DNA of 64,000 nucleotides. It comes from Terriglobus sp. TAA 43. Lineage in GTDB: Bacteria > Acidobacteriota > Terriglobia > Terriglobales > Acidobacteriaceae. The first letter of the stretch is position 1. Every line of letters begins with the position of its first letter. Under the pieces are notes generated by a model that was not told where the DNA came from, ran no database searches, and was given only the letters and a program-made list of their open reading frames with translations. Both the position numbers and the translations under genes were made by a program. The stretch lies in contig NZ_JUGR01000001.1 in the NCBI RefSeq assembly GCF_000800015.1, positions 2,790,001 to 2,854,000 on the forward strand, in the 5' to 3' direction. Positions 24,869 to 34,178 of the stretch are shown in pieces.

Positions 24869-26470
24869 ATGGATCGCCGAACGTTTTTGTCGTTGAGTGG
24901 AGCGACTCTGCTGCACGGGCCGCTTGCGGAAGGTGAAGCGCCGCAGAGCGCTACAACGCTGGCGATCAAGCCGTATCGTCCATCGAGCAAAGTGAACATC
25001 GTCATGCTGATGGCGGACCAGCATCGTTGGGATTGCATGGGTGCGTATGGCAACAAGGCCATTCACACGCCCAACATGGATCGCATTGCACGCGAAGGAG
25101 TGGTATTTGAGAACGCGTATTCATCTACGCCAAGCTGCACGCCCGCACGCAGCGCGTTGATGACGGGCCGCAGTCCGTGGGGACACGGAATGCTTGGCTA
25201 CGGCACCATCGCTACAAATCCGTATCCGACAGAGAAGGCAGCGGCCATGGCGAAGGCGGGGTATTACACCACGTCCGTCGGCAAGAATCACTACTATCCC
25301 ATAACGAATCCGCATGGCTATCACCACCTGGTGAGTGATGAACATTGCAGTTACTGGTTTCACAAAGGCGAAGGAAAACATGCGCAGTCTGCGGAGCCGC
25401 GTTGCGATTATGAGTCGTGGTTCTGGTCGCAGATGCCGGACAAAGACCCGCATGCAACGGGGCTGGGATGGAATGATCGCAGCAGCAAATCGTTTGCCTA
25501 TCCCGAAGAGATGCACGCGACGCATTGGACTGGTGAGACGGCAGTGCGTTTTCTACAACAGTATGAGCGCGACGAGCCGTTCTTTCTGAAGGTGTCGTTC
25601 ATTCGGCCGCATAGTCCGTATGACGCGCCGGAACGATTCTTCCGCATGTATGAGCGTGATCTTCCAAAGGCTGCTGTGGGCGATTGGGCGAAGAAGTATG
25701 AGCCACACGCCAGCGAGCGCGATGATCTGTGGCATGGCAAGTTCAGTGATGCAGAGATTCATAACTCACGGCAGGGATACTACGCCGGTGTGAGTTTTGT
25801 GGATGAGCAGATTGGTCGCATTCTGCGCGTATTGGAGCAGCGCGGCATGTTGGACAACACCATGATTGTGTACTTCAGCGACCATGGCGACATGTTGGGT
25901 GATCACAATATGTGGCGCAAGTCGTATGCGTATGAATCGTCCGCGCACATTCCCATGCTGGTACGGCCTGCGAAGTCACAGCAGTTGCATGTTGCCGGGA
26001 GGCGTATGTCGCAAGTGGTGGAGATTCGCGATCTGCTACCAACATTTCTGGATGCGGCTGGAGCGGCGATCCCTGAAGATGTGGAGGGCAAGAGCCTGCT
26101 TGGATTGCTACGCGGTGAGAACGAGTGGCGCGAGTACCTTGATCTGGAACATGCCATTACGTATGACCCCAGCAACCACTGGACGGCTTTGACCGATGGA
26201 AAATGGAAGTACATCTTCCATTGCTATGACGGCACGGAGCAGTTGTTTCATCTGGCGGAGGATCGCGCCGAGTTACATGATCTGTCTGCGGCGGCTGCAC
26301 ATGCGGAGAGGCTGGCAATGTGGCGTGCGCGCATGGTGAAGCATCTTGAGGTGCGCGGACCGCATTGGGTGGAGGACGGGAAGCCAGCGATTCGTAAAGG
26401 GAATGATCTTTACTCGCCGAACTTCCCGGGTTATTCGAAGGAGATTCCGCTGCTTAGTTGGGTAGGGTAA
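24869..26470 (+). CDS. Exported sulfatase
   Basis: A 533-residue arylsulfatase-superfamily enzyme. MADQHRWDCMGAYG supplies metal ligands near 50, and SCTPARSALMTGR holds the C-x-P-x-R signature (Cys90-Arg94), where Cys would be oxidised to formylglycine. DHGDMLGDH gives further metal ligands. It begins MDRRTFLSLSGATLL, a twin-arginine-type signal, so it acts in the periplasm. An anaerobic or FGE maturase must be encoded elsewhere. It probably desulfates a sugar imported by the nearby receptor. The start is ATG 24869 (five codons after an in-frame TTG). Its last 17 bp overlap the converging PQQ gene. Confidence 0.92.
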   Translation: MDRRTFLSLSGATLLHGPLAEGEAPQSATTLAIKPYRPSSKVNIVMLMADQHRWDCMGAYGNKAIHTPNMDRIAREGVVFENAYSSTPSCTPARSALMTGRSPWGHGMLGYGTIATNPYPTEKAAAMAKAGYYTTSVGKNHYYPITNPHGYHHLVSDEHCSYWFHKGEGKHAQSAEPRCDYESWFWSQMPDKDPHATGLGWNDRSSKSFAYPEEMHATHWTGETAVRFLQQYERDEPFFLKVSFIRPHSPYDAPERFFRMYERDLPKAAVGDWAKKYEPHASERDDLWHGKFSDAEIHNSRQGYYAGVSFVDEQIGRILRVLEQRGMLDNTMIVYFSDHGDMLGDHNMWRKSYAYESSAHIPMLVRPAKSQQLHVAGRRMSQVVEIRDLLPTFLDAAGAAIPEDVEGKSLLGLLRGENEWREYLDLEHAITYDPSNHWTALTDGKWKYIFHCYDGTEQLFHLAEDRAELHDLSAAAAHAERLAMWRARMVKHLEVRGPHWVEDGKPAIRKGNDLYSPNFPGYSKEIPLLSWVG

Positions 26471-28622
26471 ACGCGATGTATACGCCGGGGATCGGGCCCT
26501 GCGCTGCAGGGTGTCCGGGCACCGCGTGCGTGTATGTGGTGGCGCGAGCCGCGGCGCAGAACACTACGTATTCCTTGCCGTTGATCTCGTAGATGGCGGG
26601 CATGCCTTCGAGTGCGGCACCCACTTCGTGTTCCCACAGAACTTTGCCGGTGGACGCATCGAGTGCGCGAATCTTGCGATCGCGTGTGCCGGTGAAGATG
26701 AGTCCGCCCGCTGTGACTACGGGGTTCACCTTCGGAAAGTGTGCGCCAGTGTTGGTGATGCCTTTGGCTGCTAGCTCCGGCACCTCACCCAGTGGAATCT
26801 TCCAACGAACGTTGCCGGTATTGAGGTCGTATGCGGTGAGTGTGGCCCATGGCGGAGCGATCACGGGCAGGCCGCTTTCTGAAAACATGAAGCCGAAGCC
26901 ACTGCGATAGCGCAGCGTAGCCGGATCGCCGGATGCTACAGCGTTTGTGCTTTCAATGATGGGCAGGCCGGGATTCTTCAGGAACTTCATCAGGTCATCG
27001 ACCTGCGCAGTCGGCAGGCTACCGAAGGATGGCATCTGATTCTTGCCGTAGCGCACGGTCTGACGAATCTGATCTTCGGTGAGTCGTTTGTTGATGTCGA
27101 CGAGAGTGGGAATGACGGGAGCTTTGCCTTCACGATTGGTGCCGTGGCACAGGCTGCATGTGTTGGCGTAGACGCCTGCGCCGCGTGCTTCCGGCGTATC
27201 GCCCACTGGCACCGCGGGAGGCAGTTGCAGCTTCAACATAGCAGGCAGGTCTTTGGATACGACGTAAAGATAGCCGTGCGTGGGATCGACGGCTGCGCCA
27301 CCATAGTTCACACCACCGTTATTGCCGGGCATCTCCACTGTGTCCTTGGTCGTGGGCGGTGTGTAGATGCCTTCGTTGCGCGCGGCATCAATCTGCTTCT
27401 TGAGTTGCGCGTGTTCTTCGGGCGAGAGGTATGGGCTCAGATCTTTCGATGTGAATGTCTGGCGGCTGAAGGGCTCAAGCTTGGTGGGCACAGGTTGCGT
27501 GGGCCACACGTGTTCGCCGGGCATGGCGTCCTGCGGTACGGGCTTCTCTTCAATGGGCCATAGCGACTTGCCCGTCACGCGATCGAAGACCCACAGGTAG
27601 CCGGTCTTGCTGGTCTGTGCGACAACGTCCACATCCTTGCCGTTGTGTTTTACGGTGAGCAGCATGGGGGTGTTTGGGTTGTCGTAATCCCAGATGTCGT
27701 GGTGCACCATCTGGAAGTGCCATATGCGTTTGCCGGTGTTTGCGTTGATTGCAATCAGCGAGTCGCCATAAAGGTTTGAGCCGGTGCGATTGGCGCCGTA
27801 GAAGTTGTACTTGGGGCTGGCGGTGGGTACGAACAGGATGCCGCGTTTTACATCGAGCGCCATGCCTCCCCATGCATTTGCTCCGCCTACGGTCTTCCAT
27901 GCATCCTTCGGCCATGTGTCGTAGCCGTATTCGCCGGGATGCGGAATGGTGTGGAAGATCCACGTCATCTTGCCGGTGAGGACGTTGTACGCGCGGATGT
28001 CGCCGGGTGCGGAGTCATATTCTTCGTTGGTGGCTGAGCCGAGAATCACCAGGTCGCCGAAGACTCGGCCAGGATTGTAGGACTGCACCAGCGTCAGTTT
28101 GTTCACGTCGCGGCCCAGGCCTTCACGCAGATCGACGTTGCCTTCTTTGCCGAAGGTGGTGATGGATTTGCCGGTGGCTGCGTTAATTTCGCGCAGTTGA
28201 TTGTCTACTGCAAAGATGAGGCGCTGATCCTTGCCATCGGCGCTCTGCCAGTAAGCGAGGCCGCGCGTGGGAACCAGAGGCGTCTTCGCGTCCAGCGGAT
28301 GCGACCACAGTTGTTTACCAGTGCCTGCGTCCAAAGCCACGATGCTGTTGTTCTGTGCCAGCACATACATCGTTGTGCCGATGATGAGCGGATTGAAAAC
28401 GTAGCCACGGCCATCGCCGGTGGCGACGCGCCATGCTTCCTGTAGATGACTAACGTTGGTTCGGTTGATCTGCTTCAGCGATGAGTATTGCGTGCCGTCT
28501 TCTGAACCGCCGTAAGCGCGCCATGTTGCATGCGCGTCTGTGGATGTTTGTGCGAAGGCTGATGTCGCGATGAGAACACTGGTGAAGGCAAGAGAGCTAA
28601 GCAGGTTGTGCCGTGGTGGCAT
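26454..28622 (-). CDS. PQQ-dependent dehydrogenase with internal cytochrome c domain
   Basis: A 722-residue quinoprotein: signal peptide to about SAFAQ (25), propeller blades, then a single cytochrome c domain inserted before the last blades (CSLCH at 489-493, with the axial Met probably in NQMPSFGS), and final blades ending VYIAFTLPN. The haem can take electrons directly from PQQ. I use the ATG at 28622, preceded by GGAG; ATG 28655 is the alternative. Either start overlaps the 3' end of the kinase gene, which implies coupling. Periplasmic. The substrate is probably a sugar or alcohol. Confidence 0.88.
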   Translation of the reverse strand: MPPRHNLLSSLAFTSVLIATSAFAQTSTDAHATWRAYGGSEDGTQYSSLKQINRTNVSHLQEAWRVATGDGRGYVFNPLIIGTTMYVLAQNNSIVALDAGTGKQLWSHPLDAKTPLVPTRGLAYWQSADGKDQRLIFAVDNQLREINAATGKSITTFGKEGNVDLREGLGRDVNKLTLVQSYNPGRVFGDLVILGSATNEEYDSAPGDIRAYNVLTGKMTWIFHTIPHPGEYGYDTWPKDAWKTVGGANAWGGMALDVKRGILFVPTASPKYNFYGANRTGSNLYGDSLIAINANTGKRIWHFQMVHHDIWDYDNPNTPMLLTVKHNGKDVDVVAQTSKTGYLWVFDRVTGKSLWPIEEKPVPQDAMPGEHVWPTQPVPTKLEPFSRQTFTSKDLSPYLSPEEHAQLKKQIDAARNEGIYTPPTTKDTVEMPGNNGGVNYGGAAVDPTHGYLYVVSKDLPAMLKLQLPPAVPVGDTPEARGAGVYANTCSLCHGTNREGKAPVIPTLVDINKRLTEDQIRQTVRYGKNQMPSFGSLPTAQVDDLMKFLKNPGLPIIESTNAVASGDPATLRYRSGFGFMFSESGLPVIAPPWATLTAYDLNTGNVRWKIPLGEVPELAAKGITNTGAHFPKVNPVVTAGGLIFTGTRDRKIRALDASTGKVLWEHEVGAALEGMPAIYEINGKEYVVFCAAARATTYTHAVPGHPAAQGPIPGVYIAFTLPN

Positions 28623-29586
28623 CGACTGACTCCGTGGTCCGTTGTTCGATTGCATGTGCGCGTGCTTCAAATGCCTGCTGGTCGCGTGCGCGCCACAACG
28701 CTCCCTCAATCGGATCAACCACGCCATCGCGTGTTTGCAGCGATGGGAAGTCTTTGCGCAACGACGCAATCAATGCTTCGCGCACGGGGACCACGCGTTC
28801 CATGATGCTGCCTGCGAAGGCAAGCTGCGGAACGAAGGTGGCGTCGCCCTGCAGCGTTTGTAACTTGCGAATCAGCAGGCGCACCAAGTGGGCGAGTGCT
28901 TCGCCTTCAGCCTTCAATACTTCCTGTGCAACAGGATCGCCGTGCTGCGCCACGCTGTACACAAGCTGCGCGAGTCGAGATACATCCGGTGCAGGTGTGC
29001 GGTTGGCGTATTCAATCAGCAGGTCCAGCGAGGGCAGATTCCAGAAATCGATCACGGCCTGTTGCAACGCCGTAGTGCGGCCCTCGTCGATGGCCATGAA
29101 GACGGAACGGATGGCGCGTAGGCCAATGGCGTGTCCGGAACCCTGATCCGAGAGCACGGGCCCCCATCCACCGGTGTTGGCCATCTTGCCGGAAGGTGTG
29201 CGGCCCGCAACATTGGAGCCCGTTCCTGCCAGTACAAGAATGCCGGGGCCGCCACGGAAGGCAGCGTCGAGCGCGATCTCTACATCGCCCAGAAGCAAGA
29301 GCTGTCCGCTGATACGTTCTGCGATGGTTTCGCGCAGCCAATCGGCCACCATGGGAACGGTTTCGCCTGCGGTTCCTACGCAGGTGCGCAGTACGGATGA
29401 CATGGCAATGCCGCTCTGCGCGGTCAGGCCGCGAAGTCCCTCTTCCAGATTCTGCAGTGCGGTATCCGCATCGGTGCGAAGACGCTTGATGGTGCCGGTG
29501 CGCTGCCTCGCCAGCGTGCGTGTTTCATCGGCCAGTACAAAGTCCGTTTTTGTGCCGCCCGCATCAATCGCCAGAAAATACGCCAT
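28597..29586 (-). CDS. BadF/BadG/BcrA-type ATPase, N-acetylglucosamine-kinase-like
   Basis: A 329-residue actin-fold sugar kinase. The phosphate-1 motif DAGGTKTDFVLAD opens the protein, followed by FRGGPGILVLAGTGSNVAG and GGWGPVLSDQGSGHAIG, matching the GlcNAc kinase (NAGK/MurK-like) branch of the BadF/BadG family. It should phosphorylate an amino sugar in the cytosol. Its 3' end overlaps the PQQ dehydrogenase gene by 26 bp. Together with the SIS isomerase and ROK regulator it supports amino-sugar catabolism, but no GlcNAc-6-P deacetylase is in this window. Confidence 0.87.
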   Translation of the reverse strand: MAYFLAIDAGGTKTDFVLADETRTLARQRTGTIKRLRTDADTALQNLEEGLRGLTAQSGIAMSSVLRTCVGTAGETVPMVADWLRETIAERISGQLLLLGDVEIALDAAFRGGPGILVLAGTGSNVAGRTPSGKMANTGGWGPVLSDQGSGHAIGLRAIRSVFMAIDEGRTTALQQAVIDFWNLPSLDLLIEYANRTPAPDVSRLAQLVYSVAQHGDPVAQEVLKAEGEALAHLVRLLIRKLQTLQGDATFVPQLAFAGSIMERVVPVREALIASLRKDFPSLQTRDGVVDPIEGALWRARDQQAFEARAHAIEQRTTESVDATTAQPA

Positions 29587-29667
29587 AAGGTAACTTTACT
29601 TGGCTGAAGCCGTGAATGGGGCGTATCGCACCCCGAAAGTCCCATGTTATTCCCCCATTTCCAAACA

Positions 29668-29702
29668 AAAAAGGCCGCGACGGAATAATTCTCCGTCGCG
29701 GC
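29668..29702 (-). terminator. Terminator of the second TonB receptor gene
   Basis: An 11-bp stem (29673-29683 with 29692-29702) whose T-run on the minus strand corresponds to the plus-strand A-run just left of it. It lies directly after the receptor's stop codon. Confidence 0.85.
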
Positions 29703-29715
29703 ATTCTTATTGCGT

Positions 29716-32700
29716 TTAGAAGTAGATTTTTGCGGCCAGTTCAATGGAGCGAGCGGCATTGAGTGTTGACGTAATCTGGCCTGCCGAGGCCGAGTCGATA
29801 TTCGTCACGGGCGTGGCAAAGGTAGTGTGGTTGAAGACGTTGAAGAACGATCCGCGGAACTCAAGAGAACGGGTGTCGCCAAAGGGGACTTTCTTCAGCA
29901 CTGAGACGTCGAACTGCACCAGACCGTCGTTGCGCATGGTGTTGGTGCCGCCGTTGCCGTAGGTGTATTGCGCGGGGATGCTGAAGGCATCCGTGCCACC
30001 GGTGGGGCAGGAGGCGTTGTGCGAGTCGTAATACCAGCAGCCGGGCCTGCGTACCATCTGCGGACGTCCGGTGATGTTCGGACGTTGGCCGCCAAGGCCG
30101 GTGTTTGCCTGGTCGTTGCTAATGCTCAGGGTGAAGGGCAGGCCAGACTGCATGGTGCCTACGCCGGAAAGACTCCAGTTACCAATGAGGCCCTGCACCA
30201 CGCCGCTTGCGCCCGAGGCAAACATTTTGCCTTTGCCGAAGGGCAATTCATACAGGCCGCTGGTTACGAAGTTGTGCTTGATGTCGTAGTTGCAGGGGCC
30301 GTAGTAACGGATGTTGCTGCTTTGCTCGCGCGTCTGGCCGTTGAAGGTGCCATCGGTCAGGCAGGCTCCGTAGGTGTAAGAAGCGAGGAAGGTGGCTCCA
30401 TTGAATGCGCGCGCCTCAAACTTGGTTTGCAGTGAGTTGTAGTTGGCGTTGCCAGCGTACTTTGAGAGTCCGATGGTGCCCCACTGTGGGAAGGGACGAC
30501 GCGTTTGGATGGTACCTGCGCCGGGGAACGGATCGTTGATCTGGAAGGGCTGCACGATGTGTTGCGTGCGGTTGCCAACGTACGCCACGTCCAGTGAGAT
30601 TTTGCGGCCAAACTGATGCTGCACGGCCAGGTTGTATTCCTGCGCGTAGGTGTTCTTCACGCGGAGGTCCATGGTGGTGAGGCTGGGTTGCGAGCAGGAG
30701 AGCGCTACATATCCAAATGAGCAGACTGAGTTGCTGGTGTTGGCGGCGACGATGGGCTGACCGGAGTAGAAGTCGCCAAAGGTGAGGTTGGGGACGCGTA
30801 CATTTGCTGAGTTTGGCGTGTTGTTGTTGTTCAGAGTTTGTGATGCGATGAAGGGGACAACGTTCTGCGTGTTGTTGATGGCGTTGTTATCCGGGAAGAG
30901 ATAGAAGATGCCGTAGCCTGCGCGGATAACGGTGTTCTCTTCTGCCTTGTAAGCAAGGCCGATGCGTGGCCCCATATTGACGCGGGCTGCGGGGCGAATG
31001 GATGTGGGCAGGCCAAGGTCGTTGCTGCCTTGAATGCGGTCTGAGAACAGCGAGTAGAGATACGGTGTGCCGGGCTGCGCGTTCATCGAGAAGTCTGACG
31101 GGATGACCAGCTTGCCATTGGCAGGGTTCCAGCCTGAGGTTTGGCCCTTGATGCCGTTGTAGAAGGGGTTGATCTCGTAACGTAAGCCTGCGTTGATGGT
31201 GAGTTTCGAACTCGCCTTGTAATCGTCTTGGACGTACATTGTCTGGAAGTTGACGTAGTTGCCCCACGGCTGGCGGAAGTAGCTGCGCAGCCCGGATGCG
31301 GGATAGCCCAGCAGGAAGTCCGCGAAGTTATCGCCGGAGTAGGAGTTGCTGAAGGTGAACGTACCTACCGAATTTGAGCCGAAGAGATAAGTGTTGGTGT
31401 CGTGGAAGTTTTCGTAGCCGAAGCGGACCTCATGCTTACCGCTGGTGTACGTGGAGCGGATGACGTACTGCCACGAGCGAATCTTGTTCTGCTTGGGATA
31501 GTTGCCGCTTTGGCCCGTGAAACCAGCGTAGTTGGAGATGCTGAGCTGCGGCATGCCCTGATATTGATCGGGCGATAGACCTTCGAGGCCTTTGACGCCG
31601 GCTTGCTGATTGATGTTCTGCCCTTGCAGCGAGCTGGTGAAGAAGAAGACGCTGCGGTAGTACGAGAACTGCGCTTCGGTCAGCCACTTTGGCGAGAATA
31701 TGTGTGTTTCTCGCAGCACCAGATTCTGGCCACGACTGCGAAGGGGAAAACCACCAAGCGCAGGGAATGGATTGGGATCTGTCTCATGGTTATCTGTGAT
31801 GGAATAGCGACCCATCAAGCGGTCCTTGGAGAAGAGCGTCTGATCAACGCGAATGTCGCCCTGGTTCAGTTGCTGCTTCAAACGGTTTGTCAGCACAGCA
31901 TGAGAAACAGTGCCACGAAGCTGGTTTGCATCCGGCATGTATTTCAGGAAGAACTGTGCCTGCGGCACGATGCGGTTTGAGGGGATCGTATTGTTCGCAA
32001 ATGCCAGTCCGGTGAGCGGGTCTTTGAGCGTGATGCCGGTGCCTTGGTAGTTGCCGCCACGCATCGCGGCGCTGGGTACGATGTTGTCGAAATTCTGGCC
32101 CAGCGTATACAGCGTTGATTGCAGATCAAGGAAGAAGAAGGTGTGGTCCTTCACGATCGGTCCGCCAACGGCAATGCCGAACTGATTGCGATGCAATGGC
32201 TGATTGCGACGCGTGGAACCGGCAGGCGGAACATAGAAGTAGTTCTTCGCGTCGAAGGCGTTGTTGCGCAGGAACTCATACGCCGTGCCGTGGTACGCGT
32301 TGGTGCCGCTCTTCAACGTGGCGTTCACAATCGTGGGGCTGTGGCCGTAGTCAGCGGGCATGTTGCTGGATTCCACTTTGAATTCCTGCAACGCGTCCAC
32401 GTTGGGCGAGATGAGCGTGCCGCCAAGCTGCGATTCCGTGATGTTTGATCCATCCAGATACCATCCGGTCCACGACGGCGAGAGGCCGTTCACATTCACG
32501 TTGACCGCACTGGCGCGGATGGATGTGCCGCCGGAAGCGATGTTCTGTCCACCCTGAATGAAGCTGACACCGGGCGTAAGCTGCGTGAGTTGCCAGAAGT
32601 TGCGGCCGTTCAACGGCACGTTCTGCACCGTCTGTGTATCAATGACTTGGCCCACGGCAGACGATGCTTCATTCAGCAGCGGTGTTTGCGTGGCGATCAC

Positions 32701-33066
32701 GTCCACCTTGTCAGAGATCGCGCCCACGTGCAGTACGGGGTTGATGGTGGCTCGCTGAGCCACCTGCAGCTCTGTGTCGGCAATCTGTGCGGAGGTGAAA
32801 CCATCGTGCGCAATGGTGATGGAGTAATGGCCGATTTGTAGATTGGGGACGTTGTATACGCCGCTGCCATCGGAAGTTGCGGTGCGCGTTTCACCTGTGC
32901 CCAGGTTGCGGATGGTTACGGTTGCGCCGGGAATAGCGGCGCCCGTATCGTCCTGCACGGTGCCGAGGATGGTGCCGGTATTGGACTGCGCGTGGGCCAC
33001 GGCGACGCAGGCAAGTGCAAGCGATACAGAGAGGATGGCCTTTCGGGAAAAGTGCAGCGGCGTCAT
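29716..33066 (-). CDS. TonB-dependent receptor, Oar-like (LacI regulon)
   Basis: An 1116-residue outer-membrane receptor: signal peptide to VAHAQ (27), carboxypeptidase-regulatory domain (ILGTVQDDTGAAIPGATVTI), plug (VPLNGRNFWQLTQLTPG; EFKVESSNMPADYGHSPT), and a barrel ending in AAKIYF. It is a homologue, not a copy, of the receptor at 17902. GGAG precedes the ATG. A LacI-type operator lies 88 bp upstream and two more lie in the same divergent gap, so the LacI protein at 39851 probably controls it. Ligand unknown, probably a sugar polymer or glycoside. Confidence 0.92.
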   Translation of the reverse strand: MTPLHFSRKAILSVSLALACVAVAHAQSNTGTILGTVQDDTGAAIPGATVTIRNLGTGETRTATSDGSGVYNVPNLQIGHYSITIAHDGFTSAQIADTELQVAQRATINPVLHVGAISDKVDVIATQTPLLNEASSAVGQVIDTQTVQNVPLNGRNFWQLTQLTPGVSFIQGGQNIASGGTSIRASAVNVNVNGLSPSWTGWYLDGSNITESQLGGTLISPNVDALQEFKVESSNMPADYGHSPTIVNATLKSGTNAYHGTAYEFLRNNAFDAKNYFYVPPAGSTRRNQPLHRNQFGIAVGGPIVKDHTFFFLDLQSTLYTLGQNFDNIVPSAAMRGGNYQGTGITLKDPLTGLAFANNTIPSNRIVPQAQFFLKYMPDANQLRGTVSHAVLTNRLKQQLNQGDIRVDQTLFSKDRLMGRYSITDNHETDPNPFPALGGFPLRSRGQNLVLRETHIFSPKWLTEAQFSYYRSVFFFTSSLQGQNINQQAGVKGLEGLSPDQYQGMPQLSISNYAGFTGQSGNYPKQNKIRSWQYVIRSTYTSGKHEVRFGYENFHDTNTYLFGSNSVGTFTFSNSYSGDNFADFLLGYPASGLRSYFRQPWGNYVNFQTMYVQDDYKASSKLTINAGLRYEINPFYNGIKGQTSGWNPANGKLVIPSDFSMNAQPGTPYLYSLFSDRIQGSNDLGLPTSIRPAARVNMGPRIGLAYKAEENTVIRAGYGIFYLFPDNNAINNTQNVVPFIASQTLNNNNTPNSANVRVPNLTFGDFYSGQPIVAANTSNSVCSFGYVALSCSQPSLTTMDLRVKNTYAQEYNLAVQHQFGRKISLDVAYVGNRTQHIVQPFQINDPFPGAGTIQTRRPFPQWGTIGLSKYAGNANYNSLQTKFEARAFNGATFLASYTYGACLTDGTFNGQTREQSSNIRYYGPCNYDIKHNFVTSGLYELPFGKGKMFASGASGVVQGLIGNWSLSGVGTMQSGLPFTLSISNDQANTGLGGQRPNITGRPQMVRRPGCWYYDSHNASCPTGGTDAFSIPAQYTYGNGGTNTMRNDGLVQFDVSVLKKVPFGDTRSLEFRGSFFNVFNHTTFATPVTNIDSASAGQITSTLNAARSIELAAKIYF

Positions 33067-33153
33067 AGGAGTCTGCTCCGTCGGAGTGTTTTGATTTTGC
33101 CGATTTCCGGAAGCATGTATGGCGACTGCAGAGCGACGCGGGTCTGGCAGAAT

Positions 33154-33305
33154 CGGAAGCGTTTCCGAAAATACGCACCGTCACCCTGTATTGTCAATAA
33201 ACTCGTCACTCCTTGGGCACCTGTGGCACAATTTTGTCGGAAACGCTTCCGCTATGGATTGACAAGGGAATCCTGCAGCGCTGATGCTTGTCGGAAACGC
33301 TTCCA
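33154..33305. promoter_or_regulatory. Three LacI-type operators between the TonB receptor and an SDR gene
   Basis: CGGAAGCGTTTCCG at 33154-33167, CGGAAACGCTTCCG at 33238-33251 and CGGAAACGCTTCCA at 33292-33305. The first is the second read on the other strand. Each has a central CpG and near-palindromic arms, as expected for LacI/GalR proteins. They lie 88 bp from the receptor start and 38 bp from the SDR start. Confidence 0.85.
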
Positions 33306-33342
33306 ATTTCGGCGTCCACGAAAGACTGGTTTTCAGAAAACT

Positions 33343-34110
33343 ATGAGCAGCTTGCAGACAAAACAACTGAATGGAAAAACCGCGTTGGTGACGGGTGCCA
33401 GCAGCGGCATTGGTGCCGCCTCGGCCTTGGCATTGGCCGCTGCCGGAGCGCACGTGCTGATCCACTACAACTCGCAGGCCGATGAGGCGCAGAAGGTGCT
33501 GGATCAGGTCCGCGCTGCCGGAGCAGACGGCGAAATCGTGCAGGCCGACCTGGGCACATGGGACGGCACGCAGGTTCTCTGCCGCTATGCGGAAGACCGG
33601 CAAATCGACATCCTGGTGAACAATGCCGGATCTCTCGTGCAGCGCACGCGTGTGCTGGAGTTCACGCATGAGCTGTGGGAGAAGGTGATGATGCTGAATC
33701 TCACCAGCGCCTTCTTCCTGTCGCAGGCGGTGTTGCGCGGCATGAGCGAACGCAAGAGCGGCGTCATCATCAACATGTCGTCCGTGGCTGCACGCTTTGG
33801 TGGTGGCTTGGGAGCGCTGGCTTACTCGTCCGCGAAGGCTGCAGTTTCGACGATGACGAAAGGGCTGACTAAGGAATTTGCGCCGCAGGGAGTGCGTGTG
33901 AACTGCATTTCGCCCGGCACGGTGGACACGGGCTATCACCGCTCGTTCTCTACGCAGGAAGGTCTGGACGGAGTGCGTGCTGCAACGCCGATTGGAAGGC
34001 TGGGAACGGCGGAGGAGATTGCCGATCTGGTGGTGTTCTTATCCAGCGATCAGGCGACGTTTATCCATGGCCAGGTGATTGAGATCAACGGCGGATTCTT
34101 CATGGCGTAG
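33343..34110 (+). CDS. SDR oxidoreductase (FabG/gluconate-dehydrogenase-like)
   Basis: A 255-residue classical SDR: TGASSGIGAASALA cofactor loop, NNAG, catalytic Ser in INMSSVAARFG, YSSAK, and the C-terminal FIHGQVIEINGG. It is a cytosolic NAD(P)-dependent sugar or keto-acid oxidoreductase; the FabG-like sequence does not fix the substrate. The start is ATG 33343; the upstream frame runs through the operators and is spurious. It diverges from the TonB receptor and sits 38 bp after a LacI operator, so it belongs to the same regulon. Confidence 0.9.
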   Translation: MSSLQTKQLNGKTALVTGASSGIGAASALALAAAGAHVLIHYNSQADEAQKVLDQVRAAGADGEIVQADLGTWDGTQVLCRYAEDRQIDILVNNAGSLVQRTRVLEFTHELWEKVMMLNLTSAFFLSQAVLRGMSERKSGVIINMSSVAARFGGGLGALAYSSAKAAVSTMTKGLTKEFAPQGVRVNCISPGTVDTGYHRSFSTQEGLDGVRAATPIGRLGTAEEIADLVVFLSSDQATFIHGQVIEINGGFFMA

Positions 34111-34129
34111 GTTGGGAATCAGGAAAAAG

Positions 34130-34155
34130 AAGGGCGCCCACAGGGCGCCCTTTTG
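34130..34155. terminator. Bidirectional terminator between SDR and MFS genes
   Basis: A perfect 10-bp GC-rich stem (34130-34139 with 34143-34152) lies between an A-run and a T-run. It serves both converging genes. Confidence 0.88.
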
Positions 34156-34178
34156 CATGAAAGTAATCATTCGGAGTT

